A DNA stretch of 64,000 nucleotides from Streptomyces sp. BK208 (lineage in GTDB: Bacteria > Actinomycetota > Actinomycetes > Streptomycetales > Streptomycetaceae): NCBI RefSeq assembly GCF_004364245.1, contig NZ_SOAV01000004.1, positions 372,001-436,000 on the forward strand, given 5' to 3'. This document shows, one piece after another, positions 1-7,227 of this stretch. A model generated the notes under the pieces. The model ran no database searches, had not been told where the DNA came from, and saw only the letters and a list, made by a program, of their open reading frames with translations. Each line of letters starts with the position of its first letter. The stretch's first letter is position 1. The position numbers and the translations under genes are program-made.

Positions 1-254
1 TGCACTTCATGACCGGCAACCTGTCCCACCAGATCGAGCACCACCTGTTCCCGGACCTGCCGAGCAACCGCTACGCCGAGGTCGCGGTGAGGGTGCGCGC
101 GCTGTTCGAGAAGTACGAGCTGGAGTACGTCACCGGGCCGCTGCCCCAGCAGGTGTTCTCCGCGTGGCGCAAGGTCTTCCGGCTCTCGCTGCCGAACAGG
201 AAGAAGCCCGCGGCCCAGACGCCGGCCCGCGAGCAGGAGCTCGTCGCGGCCTGA
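1..254 (+). CDS. Acyl-lipid/fatty acid desaturase, C-terminal fragment (5' end outside window)
   Basis: Only the last 84 or so codons lie in the window; the first complete codon starts at base 3. The visible HQIEHHLFP is the third histidine box (QxxHH) of membrane fatty acid desaturases, which binds part of the di-iron centre that inserts a double bond in acyl chains. It is followed by the usual RYAEVA helix and a soluble, charged tail ending in EQELVAA, typical of Streptomyces acyl-CoA/acyl-lipid desaturases. Substrate position cannot be told from this fragment. The stop is a TGA at 252-254. The family call is secure; the specific regiochemistry is unknown. Confidence 0.88.
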   Translation, partial: HFMTGNLSHQIEHHLFPDLPSNRYAEVAVRVRALFEKYELEYVTGPLPQQVFSAWRKVFRLSLPNRKKPAAQTPAREQELVAA

Positions 255-805
255 TGCCCCGGCACGGCGCCTCCGCCCGGTCCAGGCGCAGCGGGAGCGG
301 GCCCTGGCTGGTCGGGGCAGCCATGTCGACCGTGCCGTGACTGGGGATGTGCCGCGGGCCGGGCGGCAGGGGGACCGGCCGCGCCGCCGGAGCGGTCGGA
401 GTCCAAGGAGTGGCCCGGCAGGCCACGCCCGCCCTGGACTGACGTGCGAAGACGGTCTCTACAACCTGTGCCATGTCGTACCGCTGGACTCGCACGCCGA
501 CACCACGGAACACGCACCGAGATCCGGCCCAGGTGCGGACCCGCTCGGCTCAACGGCAGACGATCCCACCCTCTGCCGCAGGCCAGAGGCGACGGTGAGC
601 GTGTACCACCTGCAGACCAAGAACCCTCCTGGTGTCGTACTCGCCCAAGAAGCTCGGCTTCTTCTAGACACCCGGGAAGGGGGCCTGGCTGGGCACGACC
701 AGGCGACTTGCCTGGTCAGGCCCCCGTGTGCCGGGGACCTGCCCTCTCGGTAGTGTGTCCGGCCGGTCCGTGCGAGGGCTTCCGGCTGAGAGTGATGAGG
801 CTGCA
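255..805. other. Intergenic region, no convincing gene
   Basis: 551 bases between the desaturase and the FKBP remnant. Open frames here are short and overlap one another without a ribosome site or recognisable motif. A short frame ending at a TAG near 664-666 codes for YSPKKLGFF at its end and might be a gene remnant, but nothing upstream supports it. The region holds one strong nested hairpin (679-725) and a possible -10 hexamer TAGTGT at 751-756 that would serve the downstream FKBP gene. Confidence 0.6.
679..725. terminator. Nested stem-loop, probable terminator
   Basis: Outer arms GGGGGCCTG (679-687) and CAGGCCCCC (717-725) enclose an inner perfect hairpin GACCAGGC / GCCTGGTC (697-704 and 710-717) with a GACTT loop. 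There is no U-tract, as is common for Streptomyces terminators. It lies about 25 bases before the putative FKBP promoter and could insulate it from upstream transcription. Confidence 0.55.
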
Positions 806-1214
806 ATGAGTGAACCGACGAAGCCCGAGGTCGACGTTCCGGAGGGTGACGCTCCTGCCGAGCTGACCATCCGGGACCTGGTCGTCGGGGACGGTGCCGA
901 GGTGAAGCCGGGCATGGTGGTCAGGGTCCACTATGTCGGGGTGACCTTCGCGACCGGGAAGGAGTTCGATGCCTCCTGGGACCGGGACCAGCCGTTCAAG
1001 TTCGCCCTGGGCAGTGGCAAGGTCATCAAGGGCTGGGAACCGGGGGGTGAGGGGGATGAAGGTCGGCGGCCGCCGCGAGATCATCGTTCCCCCGCGTCTC
1101 GGCTACGGCAACCAGTCGCCCTCCCCGTTGATCCCGCCCGGATCGACCCTGGTCTTCGTGGTGGACCTGCTGGACTCGTTCTCCAGGACGACCGGGTGGA
1201 GCAAGGCCTGGTGA
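806..1214 (+). pseudogene. FKBP-type peptidyl-prolyl cis-trans isomerase, frameshifted
   Basis: The first frame reads from ATG 806 through VHYVGVTFATGKEFDAS and GSGKVIKGWE, the N-terminal half of a single-domain FKBP. From about 1040-1050 the homologous reading continues in the next frame as GVRGMKVGGRREIIVPP, LGYGNQSPSPLIPPGST and FVVDLLDS, ending with a TGA at 1212-1214. The segment coding for the GW(D/E)xGVxGMK turn is 31 nt instead of the 30 expected, so one extra base sits in a run of A, C and G. The restored protein would be about 135 residues, normal for a cytoplasmic FKBP, with the aromatic pocket residues present. Either the gene is inactivated in this strain or the base is a sequencing error in a G-rich run. 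Left in the first frame it would give a read-through protein with an unrelated tail ending at 1387. Confidence 0.8.
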
Positions 1215-1253
1215 GTCCGATCGCCCCTCCCCTGCGCTGCGGAAGCGACAGCC

Positions 1254-1670
1254 CTAACGTGGCTTCTGGACCTCGGTGTTCTGGCAGGCGTGCAGCAGCC
1301 AGCGTCCGTCGTCCTGCCTGGTCATCACGTAGAGCGGGGCGCCCTCCGTGTCGCCCTCGGCCGAGTGGTAGACCTGCCGGACCTTGACCGCGGCCACGTC
1401 CGGACGCAGGAACTGCGTGTGGGTCACCTCGTAGGTGACGTCGCCGTCCCAGACGGCGGCGGGGAGGACCGCACGGGTGAACCCGGCGATCGCGTCGAGG
1501 CCCAGGAGGACCTTGCCGTGGGCGGTGGTCCAGAGCGCGTCGGGGTGGAAGAGGGTGAGGAACCCTTCGGCGTCCTTGGCGCGCTGGGTGCGTTCGACGG
1601 CGGCCACGACGCCTTCGATGGCCTTGATGTCGGCCGGGTGTGCTTCCACGTATGCGTCTTCTGTGCTCAT
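1254..1670 (-). CDS. SgcJ/EcaC (SnoaL-like, NTF2 fold) family small protein
   Basis: The 138-residue product starts MSTEDAYVEA and carries the signature of the SgcJ/EcaC branch of the NTF2/SnoaL fold: an N-terminal helix with VAAVERTQRAKDAEGF, LFHPDALWTT, and the beta-sheet ending VMTRQDDGRWLL. Members are small cone-shaped proteins, often linked to redox-active antibiotics; no catalytic reaction is established. I chose the start at 1670 rather than the ATG at 1679, because a -10 hexamer (GACAGT) ends at 1678 and puts transcription initiation at about 1671-1670, so the mRNA is probably leaderless. A SoxR-type box lies in its promoter, and from memory a gene of this kind (SCO1178) is in the S. 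coelicolor SoxR regulon. It is divergent from the MerR-clamp gene. Confidence 0.8.
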   Translation of the reverse strand: MSTEDAYVEAHPADIKAIEGVVAAVERTQRAKDAEGFLTLFHPDALWTTAHGKVLLGLDAIAGFTRAVLPAAVWDGDVTYEVTHTQFLRPDVAAVKVRQVYHSAEGDTEGAPLYVMTRQDDGRWLLHACQNTEVQKPR

Positions 1671-1677
1671 GTGGACC

Positions 1678-1708
1678 ACTGTCGTACCTCAAGTGCGCGT
1701 GAGGTCAA
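1678..1708 (-). promoter_or_regulatory. SoxR/MerR-type promoter and operator of the SgcJ/EcaC-like gene
   Basis: On the minus strand TTGACC (1708 to 1703) is followed after exactly 19 bp by GACAGT (1683 to 1678). The over-long 19-bp spacer is the hallmark of MerR-family activated promoters. The spacer contains the inverted repeat ACCTCA-N8-TGAGGT (1686-1705), matching the core of actinobacterial SoxR boxes, with one extra matching AAG on one side. Transcription would begin at or next to the ATG at 1670. Confidence 0.75.
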
Positions 1709-1771
1709 GGCCGGAAGGATGGACGGGCGGGCTGTGCGGAAAGGCCGGTTCCCGCGGGCGTCGGCCCGTGG

Positions 1772-1802
1772 TTGACCCTCGACCTGGTCGAGGGACCAGG
1801 GT
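1772..1802 (+). promoter_or_regulatory. MerR-type 19-bp-spacer promoter with perfect palindrome
   Basis: TTGACC (1772-1777) and CAGGGT (1797-1802) are separated by 19 bp. Overlapping the spacer is a perfect 9-1-9 palindrome CCCTCGACCTGGTCGAGGG at 1776-1794. This is the architecture of an operator twisted by a MerR dimer, and it lies directly before the MerR-clamp gene, so autoregulation is likely. Predicted transcription start is about 1809, 13 nt before the ATG. Confidence 0.78.
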
Positions 1803-1821
1803 GGCGGACGTGGAGAGCGAG

Positions 1822-2910
1822 ATGCGCAGCATTGGGGAGACGGCCCGCGACAGCGGACTGGGGGTGAGCGCCCTGCGGTTCTACGACCGGGCCGGCGTGC
1901 TGGTCCCGGCGCGGGTCGATCCGGTGAGCGGGTACCGCTGGTACGCCCCGGAACAGCTCGAAGAGGCCAGGTTGCTGGCCCGGCTGCGGCGGGCGGGCAT
2001 GCCGTTGGCGGACGTCCGGCTGGTGCTGGCCGGCTGGTCCGGCCCGGACACGGATCTGGTGCGCGGGCTTCTCGGGGCGCACCTGCGCCGTCTCGAACGC
2101 GGGCTGACCGAGGCCCGCGGCGAGTTCTCCGCACTCGAAGCGCTGCTCGATCGCAGGGAGAACCCCATGACCGCCTCGCCGCTTACCGGCATCGTCCGGC
2201 TGTCCCTTTCCGCGTCCGCACTGGCGGGCGCGCTCGACGCGGTCCGTTTCGCCGTCGCCACGGACCCCGAGCTGCCGATGCTCGGCGGGGTGCTGTTCGA
2301 CGTCGACGGTGACGCACTGCGCGTGGTGGCCACCGACCGGTACCGGATGGCCGTCGCGCGCGTGGCCGGTGCCGGACACGGTGGCCCGCGTGAGCAGGTC
2401 CTCGTGCCCGCCCCGCTCGTCGACGCGATGCGGGCGCTGCTGGGTGACGACGGGGCCGCCGACTTCGCCCTGGAGGGCGACCGCGTGACGCTGGAGGCGG
2501 GAGAGCGCCGGGTATCGGGCGAGCGTCTCGCGCACGACTTCCCCGACTACCGCCGTCTCGTCCGGCTGCCGTCGGGGCGGCGGGTCGTCGTCGACGTCCC
2601 CGGGTTCCGGGAGGCGCTGGAGGCCGGTCCCGTCCGCGTGGCGGAGGCGGGCGAGCCGGGCCGTGCGGCGCGGGACGTCAGTGTGCTGGCGACGGCGGAC
2701 GACGGCGCGGTGGTGGTCTGCGGGGACGGCGACGAGGACGGGAACGACGTCGGCGTCGACCGCGGGTTCCTGCTGGACGCGCTCGCCGCCGCGGGCCGGG
2801 ACCGGCTCGTCCTGGAGTTCGGTGCCGCCCCCACGACGCCCCTGGCGATCCGCCGGGTGGACGACGAGGAGACGTTCTCGCTGCTGATGCCGGTCCGCCT
2901 GGACGACTGA
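1822..2910 (+). CDS. MerR-family regulator fused to DNA polymerase III beta-clamp-like domains
   Basis: Residues 1-70 (MRSIGETARDSGLGVSALRFYDRAG, then YRWYAPEQ) form a MerR winged helix-turn-helix, followed by a coiled segment to about residue 115. From about 125 the sequence matches DnaN: ALDAVRFAVATDPELPMLGGV and ATDRYRMAVAR correspond to clamp domain 2, and the end, FLLDALAAA...LLMPVRLDD, corresponds to clamp domain 3, including the MPVRL C-terminus of DnaN. Clamp domain 1 is absent. The product has 362 residues. I chose ATG 1822, with GGAGAG 4 nt upstream, because the promoter's -10 hexamer covers the alternative GTG at 1801. Usual MerR effector domains are missing, so the clamp-like part is presumably the ligand- or partner-sensing or oligomerising domain. 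It is unlikely to be the replicative clamp. A MerR-clamp annotation exists in Streptomyces from memory, but its role is unknown to me. Confidence 0.88.
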   Translation: MRSIGETARDSGLGVSALRFYDRAGVLVPARVDPVSGYRWYAPEQLEEARLLARLRRAGMPLADVRLVLAGWSGPDTDLVRGLLGAHLRRLERGLTEARGEFSALEALLDRRENPMTASPLTGIVRLSLSASALAGALDAVRFAVATDPELPMLGGVLFDVDGDALRVVATDRYRMAVARVAGAGHGGPREQVLVPAPLVDAMRALLGDDGAADFALEGDRVTLEAGERRVSGERLAHDFPDYRRLVRLPSGRRVVVDVPGFREALEAGPVRVAEAGEPGRAARDVSVLATADDGAVVVCGDGDEDGNDVGVDRGFLLDALAAAGRDRLVLEFGAAPTTPLAIRRVDDEETFSLLMPVRLDD

Positions 2911-3424
2911 CGGTGAGCGGGCCGCCCCTCGCCGCGGCCCGCCACCACCGCCGTCCTCGCCGTCGCTCCCGCTCCCGCTCCCGCCCCCGCTCTCGCCGTC
3001 GCCCTCGCCCTCGGTCCCCGCCTTTCCCGGACGGTACTGGGACGGCCCGGTCCCGGCGCGCCGTGCCGAGCGGGGGTCGACCACCTGGCGCATCCTGTGG
3101 GACCTGCGCACCGCCCTGGAGGGCTGACGGCCGGAAACCCTTCCGGTGCGGCCGGCTGCCTCCGGCGATCGGCCTGCCCTCCACCCCGTAGGCCCCCCGG
3201 CGATCGGCCTGCCTCCACCCCGTACGATCCCCGCCGGTCCGCCGGCCTCCACCCGACGGTCCGCCACCGTCCGCCCGTCTCCATCCGCACCATGTCCCAC
3301 CGGCCCGCCGGCTCCCACCCGCACCACCTGTTGTCGATCTGCCGGCTTCCACCCGCACGATCCCCCGCCGGGCCCGGGCGGGTCGCCGTAGTATCGGATG
3401 ATCTCGTGGGGAAGGCGGGCGGAC
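2911..3424. other. Intergenic region with low-complexity tract and 34-bp repeats
   Basis: 514 bases with no credible gene. Bases about 2945-3020 are a pyrimidine-rich tract of repeated CGCTCCCGCTCC-like hexamers. A degenerate 34-bp tandem array follows at 3170-3375. Long minus-strand open frames here are produced by the repeats and by high GC. Confidence 0.6.
3170..3375. repeat. Six-copy degenerate ~34-bp tandem array
   Basis: The core CTCCACCC recurs with its central A at 3183, 3217, 3251, 3283, 3317 and 3351, giving spacings of 34, 34, 32, 34 and 34. Flanks share CCGGC before the core and ACGATCC or ACGGTCC after it. Copies differ at many positions. Uniform spacing suggests tandem duplication; no function is evident. 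It lies directly upstream of the LacI-family gene. Confidence 0.7.
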
Positions 3425-4450
3425 ATGGGCAGACAGCGTCCCGGTACGCCGACGCTGGAGGAGGTGGCCGCGCGCGCAGGCGTGGGCAGGGGCACCGTCT
3501 CGAGGGTCATCAACAACGCGGCCGGCGTGCGGGATTCGACCCGTCGCGCCGTGCAGCGGGCCATCGCCGAACTGGGGTACGTGCCGAACCTCGCGGCGCG
3601 TTCCCTGGCGGGGCACCGTGCCGACGCCGTCGCGCTGGTGATGACGGAGCCGGACTGGCGGCTGTTCGGGGAGCCGTTCTTCACCGAGATCGTCCACGCC
3701 GTCGGCGACGCCCTCACGGACACCCCGGTGCAGCTGCTGCTCACCCTGGTCCTCACGGACACCGAGCGGCAGCGCTTCGTGGAGTACGCCCGTGGCGGCC
3801 GGGTCGACGGCGTGCTGCTCATGTCCGTGCACGCCGAGGACCCGTTGCCGGACATGCTGGCCAAGGCGGGGCTGCCCACCGTGATGCTGGGGCGCCGTTC
3901 CGGCGAGGAGAGCGTCACGTACGTCGACGCCGACAACGCGGGCGGAGCGCGCGGCGCGGTGACGTACCTGCTGGAGGCCGGCCGGAGCACGATCGGGGCG
4001 ATCAGCGGACCGCTCGACATGTACGTCGCCCAGTGCCGTCTGCGCGGATACCACGATGCGCTGGAGTCGGCGGGCGTGGCCGCAAGGTCGTCGTTGGTCG
4101 TCGAGGGGACCGACTTCACAGAGGAGAGCGGGCACCGGGCGATGACCGAACTGCTCGACCGCCACCCGGACCTCGACGCGGTCTTCGCCGCCTCCGACAC
4201 GATGGCCGCCGGAGCGCTCCACGCACTGCGCGCCGCGGGCCGCCGGGTGCCGCAGGACGTCGCGGTGATCGGCTTCGACGACTTCCACCCGGCCCGCCGC
4301 ACGGATCCGCCGCTGACGACCGTCCGGCAGCCCCTGGAGGAGATCGGCCGCACGATGGTGCGGCTGCTGCAGGAGGAGATGGAGGACACTCCGGTCGCCT
4401 GGCGGCAGGTCATTCTCCGTACGGAACTGGTGATCCGGGACTCCGCCTGA
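3425..4450 (+). CDS. LacI-family regulator of the cellulose genes (CebR-like)
   Basis: The 341-residue protein starts MGRQRPGTPTLEEVAARAGV, a LacI HTH (residues about 9-28), then RVINNAAGVRDSTR and the hinge LGYVPNLAARSLAG that inserts in the minor groove of the operator. The periplasmic-binding-like effector domain runs from about 62 to the end, with VDADNAGGARGAVTYL, AVFAASDTMAAGALHAL, DVAVIGFDD and TTVRQP all in their usual places. ATG 3425 has GGAAGG upstream; an in-frame ATG at 3398 is possible but adds residues before the usual LacI start. The next gene is a GH12 cellulase preceded by CebR-type operators, so I infer it represses celB and is released by cello-oligosaccharide. No ceb sugar transporter is nearby, so the name CebR is not applied. 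Confidence 0.9.
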   Translation: MGRQRPGTPTLEEVAARAGVGRGTVSRVINNAAGVRDSTRRAVQRAIAELGYVPNLAARSLAGHRADAVALVMTEPDWRLFGEPFFTEIVHAVGDALTDTPVQLLLTLVLTDTERQRFVEYARGGRVDGVLLMSVHAEDPLPDMLAKAGLPTVMLGRRSGEESVTYVDADNAGGARGAVTYLLEAGRSTIGAISGPLDMYVAQCRLRGYHDALESAGVAARSSLVVEGTDFTEESGHRAMTELLDRHPDLDAVFAASDTMAAGALHALRAAGRRVPQDVAVIGFDDFHPARRTDPPLTTVRQPLEEIGRTMVRLLQEEMEDTPVAWRQVILRTELVIRDSA

Positions 4451-4497
4451 GCGAGGGGAACCGGCGCCTGAGGGCCGTGTGCCCCCGGGGACTTCTT

Positions 4498-4511
4498 CGG
4501 GAGCGCTCCCG
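4498..4511. promoter_or_regulatory. CebR-type operator 1
   Basis: CGGGAGCGCTCCCG is a perfect 14-bp palindrome with the GGGAGCGCTCCC core of the cellulose-utilisation repressor box. It lies between the LacI-family gene and celB, about 75 bp upstream of the celB -35 element, so it could allow DNA looping with the two downstream boxes. Confidence 0.8.
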
Positions 4512-4571
4512 AGAAGCATGCCTCTCACCTGGTGCTTCGAGATTCATTCGACAATCCGGGTGCGCACAGTC

Positions 4572-4600
4572 TTGTCAGGAACATGAACCACTCCTACAGT
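4572..4600 (+). promoter_or_regulatory. celB promoter
   Basis: TTGTCA (4572-4577) and TACAGT (4595-4600) are spaced by 17 bp. Predicted initiation is near 4607, just upstream of operators 2 and 3, which would then act as roadblocks within the leader. Confidence 0.68.
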
Positions 4601-4618
4601 CCTCAATCAACCGGTAAG

Positions 4619-4632
4619 TGGGAGCGCTCCCA
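4619..4632. promoter_or_regulatory. CebR-type operator 2
   Basis: TGGGAGCGCTCCCA, the perfect consensus palindrome of CebR-family operators, lies just downstream of the predicted celB transcription start. It is 26 bp centre to centre from operator 3, about 2.5 helical turns. Confidence 0.88.
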
Positions 4633-4644
4633 TCAGTGGGGAGT

Positions 4645-4658
4645 TGGGAGCGCTCCCG
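4645..4658. promoter_or_regulatory. CebR-type operator 3
   Basis: TGGGAGCGCTCCCG differs from operator 2 only at the last base. It is in the celB leader, 44 bases before the start codon. Confidence 0.85.
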
Positions 4659-4701
4659 CACCGGCCCCTCCCTCCCCCGCACCCTCCCGGAGAGGCCCCC
4701 C

Positions 4702-5853
4702 ATGCGAACGTTACGGCCCCGAGTCCGCGTCCCCCGCGGCCTCTCAGGCGCCCTCGGCGCGGCCTGCGCGACCTTCGCCCTCGTCGCGTCACTCGTGACC
4801 ACCGCGGCACCGGCCCAGGCGGACACCACACTCTGCGAGCCCTTCGGGACGACCACCGTCCAGGGGCGGTACATCGTCCAGAACAACCGCTGGGGCTCCA
4901 GCGCCACCCAGTGCGTCACCGCCACCGACACCGGCTTCCGGGTCACCCAGGCGGACGGCTCGACGCCGACCAACGGGGCGCCGAAGTCGTATCCCTCGAT
5001 CTTCAACGGCTGCCACTACACGGCCTGTTCGCCGGGTACCAAGCTCCCCGCCCGGGTCGACACCATCTCCTCGGCGCCGTCCAGCATCTCGTACAGCTTC
5101 GTCGGCAACGCGGTCTACAACGCCTCGTACGACATCTGGCTGGACCCGACCCCCCGTACCGACGGGGTGAACCGGACCGAGATCATGATCTGGTTCAACC
5201 GGGTGGGCCCGATCCAGCCCATCGGCTCGCCGGTGGGGACGGCCACCGTCGGCGGGCGGACCTGGGAGGTGTGGAGCGGCGGCAACGGCTCCAACGACGT
5301 GCTGTCGTTCGTGGCCCCGTCGGCGATCAGCAGCTGGAGCTTCGACGTCAAGGACTTCGTGCGGGAGACGGTCGCGCGCGGACTCGCCGCGAACGACTGG
5401 TACCTGACGAGCGTTCAGGCAGGGTTCGAACCCTGGCAGAACGGTGCCGGGCTGGCCGTGAACTCCTTCTCCTCCAGCGTCGAGACCGGCGGCGCACCGG
5501 GCGGCGACCCCGACCCCGGGAATCCGGGCGGCACGTCGGCGTGCGCGGTGTCGTACGGCACGAACGTCTGGCAGGGCGGTTTCACCGCGGACGTGAAGGT
5601 CACCAACACCGGTACCGCCCCCGTCGACGGCTGGCGGCTCGCCTTCACACTGCCCTCCGGCCAGCGGATCGCCAACGCCTGGAACGCGTCCGTCACGCCC
5701 TCCACGGGCAGCGTCACGGCGACCGGGGCGAGTCACAACGCCCGCATCGCCCCCGGCGGCAGCCTGTCGTTCGGCTTCCAGGGCACCTACGACGGCACCT
5801 TCGCCAAGCCGGCCGGATTCCGCCTGAACGACGTCGCCTGCACCACGGCGTAG
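4702..5853 (+). CDS. celB: Secreted GH12 endoglucanase with C-terminal CBM2
   Basis: A 383-residue secreted beta-1,4-endoglucanase. ATG 4702 follows GGAGAGG at 4689-4695. The signal peptide has an Arg-rich start and ends AQA|D near residue 40. The GH12 domain covers about 41-262: EIMIWFN holds the probable nucleophile Glu160 and QAGFEPW the probable acid/base Glu243. A Gly/Pro/Asp linker (GGAPGGDPDPGNPGG) leads to a CBM2 cellulose-binding domain from about 280, with conserved Cys and surface Trp residues (NVWQGGF, GWRLAFTLPSG, NAWNAS). Length and architecture match CelB of S. lividans. It is under three CebR-type operators and precedes the LPMO gene, so the pair likely acts together on crystalline cellulose. 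Confidence 0.95.
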   Translation: MRTLRPRVRVPRGLSGALGAACATFALVASLVTTAAPAQADTTLCEPFGTTTVQGRYIVQNNRWGSSATQCVTATDTGFRVTQADGSTPTNGAPKSYPSIFNGCHYTACSPGTKLPARVDTISSAPSSISYSFVGNAVYNASYDIWLDPTPRTDGVNRTEIMIWFNRVGPIQPIGSPVGTATVGGRTWEVWSGGNGSNDVLSFVAPSAISSWSFDVKDFVRETVARGLAANDWYLTSVQAGFEPWQNGAGLAVNSFSSSVETGGAPGGDPDPGNPGGTSACAVSYGTNVWQGGFTADVKVTNTGTAPVDGWRLAFTLPSGQRIANAWNASVTPSTGSVTATGASHNARIAPGGSLSFGFQGTYDGTFAKPAGFRLNDVACTTA

Positions 5854-5873
5854 CAGTCACACACCCACCGTCT

Positions 5874-5915
5874 CCTCGCCCGTCCGGTCGATGCGCCCGC
5901 CCCGGACGGGCGAGG
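5874..5915. terminator. celB terminator hairpin
   Basis: Perfect 14-bp stem, CCTCGCCCGTCCGG (5874-5887) with CCGGACGGGCGAGG (5902-5915), 14-nt loop, no U-tract. It lies 20 bases past the celB stop and upstream of a separate promoter region (TTGTCA at 5935-5940) for the LPMO gene, so the two genes probably have their own transcripts. Confidence 0.75.
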
Positions 5916-5990
5916 GTTCCATCGCGACTCGATCTTGTCATGAACTGATCATTACTCTGCTCATCCATGGACCGGAACCAGGAGATCCCT

Positions 5991-7082
5991 ATGGTTCGAC
6001 GCACCAGATTCCTGTCTCTAGCGGCGGTACTGGCCACCCTGCTCGGCGCGCTCGGCAGCGCCCTTCTGCTCGGGCAGGGCCGGGCCGAGGCGCACGGCGT
6101 GGCGATGATGCCCGGCTCCCGCACCTACCTGTGCCAGCTGGACGCCAAGACCGGCACCGGCGCCCTCGACCCGACGAACCCGGCGTGCCAGGCCGCGCTC
6201 GACCAGAGCGGGGCGACGGCGCTGTACAACTGGTTCGCCGTACTCGACTCCAACGCGGGTGGCCGCGGCGCCGGTTACGTGCCGGACGGCAGCCTGTGCA
6301 GCGCGGGCGACCGCTCCCCGTACGACTTCTCCGCCTACAACGCGCCCCGTGGTGACTGGCCCCGCACGCACCTGACTTCGGGGGCGACGATCCCGGTGCA
6401 GTACAGCAACTGGGCCGCCCACCCGGGGTCCTTCCGGGTGTACCTGACCAAGCCGGGCTGGTCGCCCACGTCCGAGCTGGGCTGGGACGACCTGGAGCTG
6501 ATCCAGACGAAGACCAACCCGCCCCAGCAGGGCTCGCCGGGCACCGACGGGGGCCACTACTACTGGGACCTCGCGCTTCCCTCGGGCCGCTCGGGCAACG
6601 CGCTGATCTTCATGCAGTGGGTGCGTTCCGACAGCCAGGAGAACTTCTTCTCCTGCTCGGACGTCGTCTTCGACGGCGGCAACGGGGAGGTCACCGGCAT
6701 CCGCGGTTCCGGCAGCACCCCGGACCCGGACCCGACCGACCCGACCGACCCGACCGACCCGCCGACCCACAGCGGGTCCTGCATGGCCGTGTACTCCGTG
6801 GAGAACTCCTGGAGCGGCGGCTTCCAGGGCTCGGTCACGGTGATGAACCACGGGACCGAGCCGCTGAACGGCTGGGCGGTGCGGTGGCAGCCGGGCAACG
6901 GAACGACGCTCGGCGGAGTGTGGAACGGCTCGGCGTCCAAGGGCAGCGACGGCGCGGTCACGGTCCGGAACGTGGACCACAACCGGGTCGTACCACCGGA
7001 CGGGAGCGTGACCTTCGGCTTCACCGCGACGTCGACGGGCAACAACTTCCCGGCCGACTCGATCGGCTGCGTCACTCCCTGA
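5991..7082 (+). CDS. Cellulose-active lytic polysaccharide monooxygenase (AA10) with CBM2
   Basis: A 363-residue secreted copper monooxygenase that oxidatively cleaves cellulose. The signal peptide ends AEA|H, so mature His35 is the N-terminal histidine of the copper brace. The second copper ligand is His144 in NWAAHPGSF. Both positions equal those I recall for S. coelicolor CelS2 (LPMO10C). NFFSCSDVVFDG holds the axial Phe. A linker with the repeated dipeptide PTD (PDPDPTDPTDPTDPP) joins the catalytic domain to a CBM2 from about residue 260. ATG 5991 has GGAGAT upstream; an ATG at 5967 would spoil the signal sequence. It follows celB in the same direction but after a terminator, and I find no CebR box between 5854 and 5990. 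Confidence 0.95.
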   Translation: MVRRTRFLSLAAVLATLLGALGSALLLGQGRAEAHGVAMMPGSRTYLCQLDAKTGTGALDPTNPACQAALDQSGATALYNWFAVLDSNAGGRGAGYVPDGSLCSAGDRSPYDFSAYNAPRGDWPRTHLTSGATIPVQYSNWAAHPGSFRVYLTKPGWSPTSELGWDDLELIQTKTNPPQQGSPGTDGGHYYWDLALPSGRSGNALIFMQWVRSDSQENFFSCSDVVFDGGNGEVTGIRGSGSTPDPDPTDPTDPTDPPTHSGSCMAVYSVENSWSGGFQGSVTVMNHGTEPLNGWAVRWQPGNGTTLGGVWNGSASKGSDGAVTVRNVDHNRVVPPDGSVTFGFTATSTGNNFPADSIGCVTP

Positions 7083-7118
7083 GGAGCTGAGGAGCTGAGG
7101 AGCTGGGGAGCTGGGGAG
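7079..7118 (+). repeat. Five tandem octamers after the LPMO gene
   Basis: CTGAGGAG occurs three times and CTGGGGAG twice in tandem, beginning within the last codon and stop of the LPMO gene. Such octamers resemble slipped-strand products. No function is evident. Confidence 0.75.
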
Positions 7119-7227
7119 CGCAGGTCCTGAGTCCCTGAGGGAACCGAGGAGCCCCTCCGACCTCACGTGCCGGTTAAGAATCGCTCAACCCCTGGTTGCG
7201 AGGCGGTGATAGGGCGACGATAGGGCC

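Noticed and set aside
630..666. Possible 3' remnant of a gene ending YSPKKLGFF
   Set aside because: Only about 20 codons without start, ribosome site or recognisable family.
728..1387. 219-codon read-through frame of the FKBP start
   Set aside because: After about 1045 it is out of the FKBP frame, with an unrelated Arg/Pro-rich tail.
1435..1821. Upstream in-frame start for the MerR-clamp gene
   Set aside because: It would read through the divergent gene and the operator-promoter; the MerR fold begins at 1822.
3170..3375. Possible CRISPR array
   Set aside because: Period is about 34 bp with no separate spacers, repeat copies are degenerate, and there are no cas genes.
1705..4413. 902-codon minus-strand open frame opposite the MerR-clamp and LacI genes
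   Set aside because: Shadow of high-GC coding on the other strand and of the 34-bp repeats; Arg/Ser-rich, no motif, no ribosome site.
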